From NCBI RefSeq assembly GCF_022810405.1, contig NZ_JALGQE010000005.1, positions 248,001 to 312,000 of the forward strand: a DNA stretch of 64,000 nucleotides, given 5' to 3'. The position numbers and the translations under genes are program-made. Positions 1 through 6,569 of this stretch are shown here, in pieces. This DNA comes from Rhodococcus sp. ARC_M5. GTDB lineage: Bacteria > Actinomycetota > Actinomycetes > Mycobacteriales > Mycobacteriaceae. The notes under the pieces are model-generated. The model saw only the letters and a list, made by a program, of their open reading frames with translations, searched no databases and was not told the DNA's origin. How positions within the stretch are numbered: position 1 is the first letter of the stretch; each line of letters opens with the position of its first letter.

Positions 1-86
1 GGGAACGAGGTACAGCGTGCTCATGGTTCGACTCGATATCGGATTGCGACGCTGAGCCGTTGCCCATATCGGGGTGCGGTGACAGC

Positions 87-140
87 ATGAAGGGCATGAA
101 GGGCATGAAGGGCATGAAGGGCATGAAGGGCATGAAGGCC
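87..140 (+). repeat. 9-bp tandem repeat at the 5' end of a gene
   Basis: The unit ATGAAGGGC is repeated six times, with the last copy ending in GCC. Each copy contains an in-frame ATG and a GAAGG element that resembles a Shine-Dalgarno site. Changes in copy number would keep the reading frame but alter the number of start codons and of Met-Lys-Gly units. Confidence 0.9.
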
Positions 141-467
141 AATGAACGCCCCTGGAAGCGTTACGGGCTTGCCGCGTTGCTGGCCGCGCTCGCGTTCCTT
201 ACTATCAGCGACCTTGTGTCCGATCCTTCTGCCTGGAACTGGTCGAAGCTGGTAGTGCTGGCTATAGCGGCTCTCGCCATTTGGTACGGAGAGAGTCGAA
301 CCTGGACGTCTCCGGAAAAGATCGAACCCGAAGCTGTACCCGCCGAGGATGTCGACGCGGTGGTCGCAGAATCCGGAAGAACTGTCCACGCCATCAAAGC
401 GCTACGAGAGATGCACCCCGGTCTCGGCTTGCTCGATGCGAAGAATCTCGTTCAACCGGATCACTGA
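87..467 (+). CDS. Small membrane protein with L7/L12-like C-terminal motif
   Basis: Predicted 126-residue protein. The N-terminus is a run of Met-Lys-Gly repeats coded by a 9-bp tandem repeat. It is followed by a basic stretch, two hydrophobic segments (about residues 28-48 and 55-70) and an acidic linker. The last 30 residues (TVHAIKALREMHPGLGLLDAKNLV) resemble the C-terminal helix-loop of ribosomal protein L7/L12, a motif also seen in small actinobacterial membrane proteins. The start is ambiguous: six in-frame ATGs lie in the repeat (87 to 132) and a TTG lies at 60. ATG 87 is chosen because GGGGTGCGG lies just upstream. The role is unknown, and the ribosome-like tail is not evidence of a ribosomal function. 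Confidence 0.55.
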   Translation: MKGMKGMKGMKGMKGMKANERPWKRYGLAALLAALAFLTISDLVSDPSAWNWSKLVVLAIAALAIWYGESRTWTSPEKIEPEAVPAEDVDAVVAESGRTVHAIKALREMHPGLGLLDAKNLVQPDH

Positions 468-481
468 CGGAGGCGAAGGCG

Positions 482-955
482 ATGACATCGGTCAGCGGTA
501 CACGTGCCGTCCAGAATCCCGCCGAATTCATCGAGGCCGCAACCCTGTTGATCGATTTCAATCGCGAGTACGACTACCCGGTGCCCGAGTCAGATTGGCT
601 TGCAGCACATCTCGACACGTTGGTGAAGTCCGGCGACACCAGCGTCCTGACATTCGGGACTCCCGCCATCGGTGTTGCCGTTCTGCGATTTCGGATCGGT
701 ACGCTGAGCGCAGACCCCGAGGCCTACCTCGCCGAGTTCTACGTCCAGCCTGAGCTACGCGGGAAGGGCTACGGCACAACCTTTCTCGACGACGTCATCG
801 AACGCGCGCGCGGCAGGGGTGCCACCTACATGGACCTCAACACCTCCGAGGACGACGAGGCAGCCCGACACGTGTACGAAAAGCGTGGCTTCGACTGCCA
901 CGAAGGCCGCGGCGAGGGTCCGAAGGCTCTTTACTACGAACTCGAACTGAACTGA
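482..955 (+). CDS. GNAT-family N-acetyltransferase
   Basis: A 157-residue protein with the GNAT fold. The acetyl-CoA binding motif A is in AEFYVQPELRGKGYGTTFLDD, with the R/Q-x-x-G-x-G/A loop RGKGYG. The C-terminal motif B region (ARHVYEKRGFDCHEGRGEG) matches the usual strand and helix that follow. The acyl acceptor cannot be read from sequence. The frame is open further upstream, but ATG 482 is supported by GGAGG at 470-474 and by the start of homology. It lies 14 nt after the preceding gene, so the two are probably co-transcribed. Confidence 0.85.
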   Translation: MTSVSGTRAVQNPAEFIEAATLLIDFNREYDYPVPESDWLAAHLDTLVKSGDTSVLTFGTPAIGVAVLRFRIGTLSADPEAYLAEFYVQPELRGKGYGTTFLDDVIERARGRGATYMDLNTSEDDEAARHVYEKRGFDCHEGRGEGPKALYYELELN

Positions 956-966
956 CGCAGGCGATG

Positions 967-972
967 TAGCCT
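967..972 (+). promoter_or_regulatory. -10 hexamer of a leaderless transcript (TAGCCT)
   Basis: TAGCCT is followed by a 6-nt spacer and then the ATG at 979, with no ribosome binding site between. This is the TANNNT-N6/7-RTG layout of leaderless actinobacterial mRNAs. Confidence 0.5.
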
Positions 973-978
973 AGCCAT

Positions 979-1734
979 ATGGTTAGCCGAGATAACAGCT
1001 CGACGTCGTTCGGGACCGTCGCCGACATGTACGAATCTGCTCGCCCCGAATACCCGTCGGCCGCGGTCGAATGGTTGCTGGAACCCGTACTCGGGTCCGG
1101 TGAACGCCCTCTTGTCGCCGACGTCGGAGCCGGGACCGGCAAGCTCACCCGCATCATCGCGGCCGCCGGGTGCGACTCCGTAGCCGTCGACCCTGATCCC
1201 GCCATGCTCGACGCCCTGCGCGACGCGGTCCCCGGCGTTCCCACCCACGTCGGCACTGCCGAGTCCCTGCCGCTGGAGGACGGGCTCGTCGATGCCGTCC
1301 TGCTCGGGCAGGCCTGGCACTGGGTCGAGCCGGTGGCCGCGTCACGCGAGATCGGGCGGGTTCTCCGCCCCGGCGGCACCCTGGGACTGATCTGGAACAT
1401 TCGTGACGAAACGGAGCCGTGGGTTCGTCGACTGAACTCGATTGTCTCGCGTGGTGGAGCCCTGGCCATGTTCGACGGCGGCCCACCGCCGATCGCAGAA
1501 CCGTTCCGTCAGCTCGACGAAGAGCGATGGACGTGGTCACGCACGGTGACTCGGTCCCAGCTGATCGACCTGGTCAGGTCGCGCAGCTTCTACATCACCG
1601 CGACCCCCGATGAAACCAACCGCATCGATCAGGATCTCACAGCGCTGTTCGACGAATTGGGCCTCACAGCATCGGCCACGGTCGAACTTCCCTACGTGAC
1701 AAGAGCTTTCCGCACCACACGCCCGGCCCGTTGA
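979..1734 (+). CDS. Class I SAM-dependent methyltransferase
   Basis: A 251-residue protein of the Methyltransf_11 type. Motif I is VADVGAGTGKLTRIIAAAG at about residues 42-60, followed by an acidic residue in VAVDPDPAML that would bind the SAM ribose. The typical HWVEP and RVLRPGG motifs follow. The closest general family is UbiE/trans-aconitate-type small-molecule methyltransferases, and the substrate is unknown. The start is supported by a -10-like TAGCCT six bases upstream rather than by a Shine-Dalgarno site. It is probably transcribed on its own. Confidence 0.85.
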   Translation: MVSRDNSSTSFGTVADMYESARPEYPSAAVEWLLEPVLGSGERPLVADVGAGTGKLTRIIAAAGCDSVAVDPDPAMLDALRDAVPGVPTHVGTAESLPLEDGLVDAVLLGQAWHWVEPVAASREIGRVLRPGGTLGLIWNIRDETEPWVRRLNSIVSRGGALAMFDGGPPPIAEPFRQLDEERWTWSRTVTRSQLIDLVRSRSFYITATPDETNRIDQDLTALFDELGLTASATVELPYVTRAFRTTRPAR

Positions 1735-1776
1735 CGCTCTGCGACCCCGGGAGTCGCCACAGCCGAACAAAACGAA

Positions 1777-1782
1777 TACGAT
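1777..1782 (+). promoter_or_regulatory. Possible -10 of the pacL1-ctpC operon (TACGAT)
   Basis: TACGAT lies 42 nt upstream of the ATG at 1825 in the only intergenic gap before the metal-efflux pair. No convincing -35 is visible, so this is a weak assignment. Confidence 0.25.
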
Positions 1783-1824
1783 TCCCAATAAGTGGGTACA
1801 GGTTCGACTTCGAGGAGCTACAAC

Positions 1825-2109
1825 ATGGCGTTTCCGATCATTGTCGCGAAGGCAGTATCGACGGTCGTGACAGGCGCAGTCGGCGTCGCCGCGTACAACG
1901 GTGCCAAGAAACTGTACGAGAAGGCTCCCGTCCGTAAGGCTGCGGTATCGGCGACCGAACTCGGCCTTCGCGCCGCACGGAAGGCCGAGATCCAGGCCGA
2001 ATCAGCGCGTTTGGCAGTCTCCGATGTGGTCGCCGAGGCACGCGACCGACTCGGCGAAGAGGTGCCGCCACCCTCGGCCACCGAAGTCGGCCACGGCCAC
2101 TCGCACTGA
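1825..2109 (+). CDS. pacL1: PacL1-like DUF1490 P-ATPase partner
   Basis: A 94-residue protein with an N-terminal hydrophobic helix (MAFPIIVAKAVSTVVTGAVG), a charged Ala/Glu-rich middle and the C-terminal tail VGHGHSH. It matches the DUF1490 family that in M. tuberculosis precedes ctpC (Rv3269, PacL1) and ctpV. PacL1 is known to assemble with CtpC into membrane efflux platforms and to bind zinc through a C-terminal acidic/histidine motif. Here the tail is Gly-His-Gly-His-Ser-His instead. GAGGAG at 1812-1817 supports ATG 1825. It ends 19 nt before ctpC, which supports a two-gene operon and a membrane metallochaperone or scaffold role. Confidence 0.85.
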   Translation: MAFPIIVAKAVSTVVTGAVGVAAYNGAKKLYEKAPVRKAAVSATELGLRAARKAEIQAESARLAVSDVVAEARDRLGEEVPPPSATEVGHGHSH

Positions 2110-2128
2110 CCGCGACAACACACCGACT

Positions 2129-4309
2129 ATGACGACGCTCGTCGAACACTCGCTCGATGCGGCTCCCGACCGCGCGGATGGCATCGAGATCCTGTCCGAT
2201 GCCGCCGGCCGCATGCGGCTACGCGTCGACTGGCTGCGCTCCAGTCCGGGTCGAGCGGTCGCCGTCGAAGACCATGTGGACAAGATTCGCGGCGTGCGAG
2301 CCGTCCACGCGTACCCCCGCACCGCATCGGTTGTCGTCTGGTACTCCCGCTCGCGAATCGACCGGACCGAGCTGTTCGACGCGGTGAACGCGGGTCGTAC
2401 GACCGACTGGGCATTGGTACCCGTCCGTAGCCCACGGTCCGCGGACGTCACCAGCGGCGACGTCCTGCGCATGACCATCGGCGGGGCGGCCTTGGTTCTA
2501 CTCGGCTTCCGTCGCTACGCCTTCCGACGACCACCCATCCTCGGCCCCACCAGCCGTCTCGTTGCGACCGGCGCGACGATCTTCACCGGCTACCCGTTCC
2601 TCAAAGGAGCGGTTCGCTCACTGGCCGGCAACAGGACGGCGGGAACCGACGCGCTCGTCAGCGCCGCAACCGTGGCCAGCCTCGTACTGCGCGAGAACGT
2701 CGTCGCCCTCACCGTGCTGTGGCTCCTGAACATCGGCGAATACCTGCAGGAGCTGACCCTCAAGCGCACTCGCCGCGCGATCTCCGACCTCCTGACCGGC
2801 ACACAGGACACCGCATGGATCCGACTTCCCGACGGTTCCGAGATCTCTGTCGACGTCGATCGACTGGAGATCGGCGACGACGTCGTCGTGCACGATCACG
2901 TCGGCGTTCCTGTGGACGGCATCGTCGTCGACGGTGATGCAGTGGTCGACCAGTCCGCGATCACCGGTGAGACGTTGCCGGTGTCGATCGTTGCAGGCGA
3001 CCGTATCCACGCCGGATCCGTTGTGGTCCGTGGACGCATCGTCATCCGCGCGTCTGCGGTCGGCCGCGATACGACGATCGGCCGCATCATCTCCCGCGTC
3101 GAGGAGGCACAGGAAGATCGCGCTCCGATTCAGACTGTGGGAGAGAACTTCTCGCGACGCTTCGTGCCCGCGTCGTTCATCCTGTCGGCCCTCACACTCA
3201 TTGTCACCCGCGATGTCCGGCGAGCGATGACCATGCTGTTGGTCGCGTGCCCGTGTGCGGTGGGTCTGTCTACTCCGACGGCCATCAGCGCTGCCATCGG
3301 AAACGGTGCTCGCCGAGGGATTCTCATCAAGGGCGGGTCGCATCTGGAACAGGCAGGCAGGGTCGACGCCTTCGTGTTCGACAAGACCGGCACCCTCACC
3401 GTCGGACGCCCGGTCGTCACCAATGTCGTGTCTTTCCAGGATGACTGGGAGCCGGAGCAGGTGCTCGCGTATGCCGCCAGTTCCGAGATCCACTCTCGAC
3501 ACCCGTTGGCCGAGGCCGTGATTCGCAGCACCGAGGAACGCCACATCGTGATTCCTCCGCACGAGGAGTGCGAAGTGCTCGTCGGGCTCGGCATGCGCAC
3601 CGTCGCGGATGGACGGACTCTGCTGCTCGGCAGTCCTTCGCTCTTGCGTAGCGAGAACGTCGCCGTGTCGGACCATGCAGCCGACTGGGTTTCGCGCCTT
3701 CAGCGTCAGGCCGAGACACCGTTGCTGCTCGCAGTCGACGGAGTCTTGGTCGGGCTGATCAGCCTGCGCGACGAGGTCCGGTCGAATGCTCTTGCAGTAC
3801 TCGACGCGCTCCGCGCCGATGGCGTGGAACGCATCGTCATGCTCACCGGAGATCACCCCGAGACCGCAGCGGCCGTAGCCGCCGAACTGGGCATCGCCGA
3901 GTGGCGGGCCGAGGTGATGCCCGATGACAAACTCGAAGCCGTCCGCAAGCTCCAGGAAGAGGGGTACGTCGTCGCGATGGTCGGTGACGGCACCAACGAC
4001 GCTCCCGCACTCGCCGTCGCGGATATCGGAATCGCAATGGGGTTGGCGGGCACCGATGTTGCCGTCGAAACGGCCGATGTAGCTCTGGCCAGCGACGACC
4101 TTTCACGGCTGCTCGACGTCCGTGATCTCGGTCGACATTCGGTGTCCGTCATCCGCCAGAACTACGGAATGTCCATTGCCGTGAATGCACTGGGCCTCGT
4201 GGTCAGCGCCGGCGGAGCACTGTCTCCGGTGCTCGCCGCGATTCTGCACAACGCGTCTTCGGTCGCGGTGGTCGGGAACAGCTCGCGACTGATCCGATAC
4301 AGAATCTGA
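2129..4309 (+). CDS. ctpC: P1B-type metal-exporting ATPase CtpC
   Basis: A 726-residue P-type ATPase. In order: a degenerate HMA-like N-domain without CxxC (about residues 13-85), the actuator TGE loop, the CPC metal-binding motif in the membrane helix at about residue 373, the phosphorylated aspartate D418 in DKTGTLT, the HP motif (SRHPLAEAV), TGDHPETA, and the hinge GDGTNDAPALA. The region around CPC and the whole C-terminal half are close to M. tuberculosis CtpC, a zinc/manganese efflux pump. The frame is open further upstream, but ATG 2129 follows the pacL1 stop by 19 nt and fits the family length of about 718. It acts in the inner membrane together with the PacL1-like protein. Confidence 0.92.
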   Translation: MTTLVEHSLDAAPDRADGIEILSDAAGRMRLRVDWLRSSPGRAVAVEDHVDKIRGVRAVHAYPRTASVVVWYSRSRIDRTELFDAVNAGRTTDWALVPVRSPRSADVTSGDVLRMTIGGAALVLLGFRRYAFRRPPILGPTSRLVATGATIFTGYPFLKGAVRSLAGNRTAGTDALVSAATVASLVLRENVVALTVLWLLNIGEYLQELTLKRTRRAISDLLTGTQDTAWIRLPDGSEISVDVDRLEIGDDVVVHDHVGVPVDGIVVDGDAVVDQSAITGETLPVSIVAGDRIHAGSVVVRGRIVIRASAVGRDTTIGRIISRVEEAQEDRAPIQTVGENFSRRFVPASFILSALTLIVTRDVRRAMTMLLVACPCAVGLSTPTAISAAIGNGARRGILIKGGSHLEQAGRVDAFVFDKTGTLTVGRPVVTNVVSFQDDWEPEQVLAYAASSEIHSRHPLAEAVIRSTEERHIVIPPHEECEVLVGLGMRTVADGRTLLLGSPSLLRSENVAVSDHAADWVSRLQRQAETPLLLAVDGVLVGLISLRDEVRSNALAVLDALRADGVERIVMLTGDHPETAAAVAAELGIAEWRAEVMPDDKLEAVRKLQEEGYVVAMVGDGTNDAPALAVADIGIAMGLAGTDVAVETADVALASDDLSRLLDVRDLGRHSVSVIRQNYGMSIAVNALGLVVSAGGALSPVLAAILHNASSVAVVGNSSRLIRYRI

Positions 4310-4319
4310 TCGGTAGCCG

Positions 4320-4577
4320 CTACTTCGCGTCGCGGAAGTACGGTTCGACAGTGCCCTTGAGCTTGACGAGCATGGGATTGCCGTAGCGATCCTTCGCGGT
4401 CGGGACTTCGACGCGCACCCAACCCTCGGTCACGTTGTATTCGCGAACACTGGTCTTCTCGACGCCGTTGAAGCGAATACCGACGTCCCGGCGAAGAACC
4501 TCTTCGTTGTAGAAGGGGCTCCGCGGATCGATCGCGAGGTGATTCGGTGGAACGTCTGTGTTCTGATCCTCTGGCAT
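4320..4577 (-). CDS. DUF3297 family protein
   Basis: An 85-residue protein matching the small soluble DUF3297 family through the blocks PRSPFYNEEVLRRDVGIRFN, VEKTSVREYNVTEGWVRV and GNPMLVKLKGTVEPYF. The full family length is present. The function is unknown. It is convergent with ctpC, with only 10 bp between the two stop codons and no visible terminator. A short purine-rich AAAGAAA precedes the ATG. Confidence 0.85.
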   Translation of the reverse strand: MPEDQNTDVPPNHLAIDPRSPFYNEEVLRRDVGIRFNGVEKTSVREYNVTEGWVRVEVPTAKDRYGNPMLVKLKGTVEPYFRDAK

Positions 4578-4653
4578 GGATTTCTTTCGTCGAATGCTGC
4601 GTCAGGTGCTCGGTTGATTCACAGAGAGAATACGCGACCCAGCGCTGTCGGCC

Positions 4654-6048
4654 CTAGCCCCGCGCCATGTCCACGAATCTGGACAGGTGAAGCTGGTGCG
4701 CCACAGTGATTGTCGCGGTCGGACCGTTACGGTGCTTGCCGAGAATCAAGTCGGCCTCACCGCCGCGGGGGTCGTCGCGCTCGATCGCGTCGGGGCGGTG
4801 CAGCAGAATCACCATGTCGGCGTCCTGCTCCAGGGAGCCGGACTCACGAAGGTCGGACACCATCGGCTTCTTGTCGGTTCGCTGCTCCGGACCACGGTTG
4901 AGCTGGCAGACCGCGACCACCGGGCATTCGAGTTCCTTCGCCAACAGCTTGAGCTGACGGGAGAAGTCCGAGACCTCCTGCTGACGCGACTCGACCTTCT
5001 TGCCCGACGACATCAGCTGAAGGTAGTCCACCACAATGAGTTTCAGGCCGTTGCGCTGCTTGAGGCGTCGGGCCTTGGCTCGAATCTCCATCATCGTCAG
5101 GTTCGGGGAGTCGTCGACGAAGAGCGGTGCTTCGCTGATCTCACTCATGCGACGGGCCAGCTTGGTCCAGTCGTCGTCGGTCATCTTTCCCGAACGCATG
5201 TCGCCGAGCTTGATCTTCGCCTCGGCGGACAACAGTCGCATGACGATCTCGGTGCGACTCATCTCCAGAGAGAAGATGACACTGGGCATGCCGTGCTTGA
5301 TGGAGCACGAACGCATGAAATCCATACTTAGGGTAGACTTACCAACACCAGGCCTCGCCGCCACGATGATCATCTGACCCGGGTGCAGGCCGTTGGTGAT
5401 TTCGTCGAGTTCGGCGAATCCTGTTGGTACACCCAGGGATATGCCACCACGGCTGGCGATGGAGTCGATTTCGTCCATCGTGGGCTGCAGCAGCTCCTCG
5501 AGGGGGAGGAAGTCCTCGGAGGTGCGGCGTTCGGTGACCTCGTACACCTCGGCCTGCGCGCGATCCACGACCTCGGCGACGTCCTGCCCGTCCGCTCCGG
5601 CGTAACCGAACTGCACGATGCGAGTCCCGGCCTGTACGAGCCGGCGCAGAATCGACTTCTCCGCGACGATCTCGGCGTAGTAACCGGCATTGGCTGCCGT
5701 CGGCGTCGTCTGGGTGAGGGTGATCAAGTACGGCGGGCCGCCGATGCGCTTGAGCTCCCCGCGGCGATCGAGCTCGGCCGACACGGTCACCGGGTCGGCA
5801 GGCTCACCGCGACTGTAGAGGTCGAGGATCGCGTCGTACACGTTCTGGTGGGCCGGCCGGTAGAAATCGCCGGGGCGAAGCACCTCGAGCACGTCGGCGA
5901 TGGCGTCCTTGCTCAGCAGCATGCCGCCCAGTACCGACTGCTCCGCGGCCATGTCCTGTGGGGGCTGGCGACCGAAGTCCTCGCCGGGCCCCTCGCTGGA
6001 CGAGGGGCCGGAGTAGTCGGACTGTCCTCGATCGTCCACAACTGCCAC
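4654..6048 (-). CDS. dnaB: Replicative DNA helicase DnaB
   Basis: Hexameric replicative helicase that unwinds DNA at the fork. The N-terminal primase-interacting domain starts at the RQPPQDMAAEQSVLGGMLLSK block. The RecA-like C-terminal domain has Walker A (AARPGVGKST), Walker B (KLIVVDYLQLM) and the DnaB motif QLNRGPEQRTDKKP. The DLRESGSLEQDAD site, interrupted by an intein in M. tuberculosis, is uninterrupted here. GTG 6048 gives 464 residues and an N-terminus (VAVVDDRG) like the mycobacterial protein. The frame also allows ATG 6072 or GTG 6084. Unlike the usual rplI-dnaB order, a transporter gene lies between. Confidence 0.95.
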   Translation of the reverse strand: MAVVDDRGQSDYSGPSSSEGPGEDFGRQPPQDMAAEQSVLGGMLLSKDAIADVLEVLRPGDFYRPAHQNVYDAILDLYSRGEPADPVTVSAELDRRGELKRIGGPPYLITLTQTTPTAANAGYYAEIVAEKSILRRLVQAGTRIVQFGYAGADGQDVAEVVDRAQAEVYEVTERRTSEDFLPLEELLQPTMDEIDSIASRGGISLGVPTGFAELDEITNGLHPGQMIIVAARPGVGKSTLSMDFMRSCSIKHGMPSVIFSLEMSRTEIVMRLLSAEAKIKLGDMRSGKMTDDDWTKLARRMSEISEAPLFVDDSPNLTMMEIRAKARRLKQRNGLKLIVVDYLQLMSSGKKVESRQQEVSDFSRQLKLLAKELECPVVAVCQLNRGPEQRTDKKPMVSDLRESGSLEQDADMVILLHRPDAIERDDPRGGEADLILGKHRNGPTATITVAHQLHLSRFVDMARG

Positions 6049-6409
6049 GCGAACCGGCCGTCCTCTCCCCATTGTCGTCGGCACCGCCGGGTGTCACCCG
6101 GCCGTGCGATGTAGCAAGTTCTACCCCCGGGCACCGACAAGCTTTTTCGGCACCGGATTCGCACTGTCCCGTTGCCGTTGCACGGCATCGAGAGAGACGC
6201 TGCACGGACGTTAAGCGCTATCGGCAGGAGTCACAACATGGCTTGGGGATGAACGTGTGGATGGAATGTGGATGGTGTTGAACAACCGTGTTGACCGTCT
6301 GGGGATAACCTGGGTATAACTTTTCGAGTTTTGGCCTTTTCTGCAGGTCACAGCGTGTACATAAAGTTTTCTTCCTGTGCATCGATTCTGGAGCGGCGTG
6401 TCGGCCGAA

Positions 6410-6437
6410 TTGACAGCTCGGGCGTGTTGAGTAAATA
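6410..6437 (+). promoter_or_regulatory. Plus-strand promoter with no gene downstream
   Basis: TTGACA, a 16-nt spacer and TAAATA form a near-consensus promoter. The next annotated plus-strand gene is more than 4 kb away, so the promoter may drive a short RNA ending at the hairpin 6519-6548. Confidence 0.4.
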
Positions 6438-6443
6438 CGAGGT

Positions 6444-6552
6444 GAACCGGGAGGTGAACCAGGTCACACCAACTGGGATTGCTCACAGAAACAGACCACC
6501 CTCCCGTTTCGACGAGATGGGCCCGATTCCAGCTGTGGAATCGGGCCCCTCG
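6444..6552 (+). ncRNA. Candidate small RNA upstream of dnaB
   Basis: A transcript starting about 7 nt after TAAATA would be roughly 100 nt long and end at the perfect 13-bp hairpin. It would contain two GGTGAACC-type elements near its 5' end. This is an inference from promoter plus hairpin only; no known RNA family is recognised. Confidence 0.25.
6519..6548 (-). terminator. Hairpin downstream of the SulP-CA gene
   Basis: Perfect 13-bp inverted repeat GGGCCCGATTCCA / TGGAATCGGGCCC around the loop GCTG. It lies 22 bp past the stop codon of the minus-strand SulP-CA gene. There is no U-tract on either side, as is common for actinobacterial terminators. Confidence 0.65.
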
Positions 6553-6569
6553 TACGACGCGCTCGGACG

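Larger units (their letters stand above)
6049..6569. other. Intergenic region between dnaB and the SulP-CA gene
   Basis: About 520 bp with no convincing gene. It should contain the dnaB promoter (minus strand). On the plus strand it has a good sigma-70-like promoter (TTGACA 6410-6415, TAAATA 6432-6437), a direct repeat GGTGAACC at 6441-6448 and 6453-6460, and a strong hairpin at 6519-6548. The tract 6290-6345 is unusually T-rich for this genome. Confidence 0.6.
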
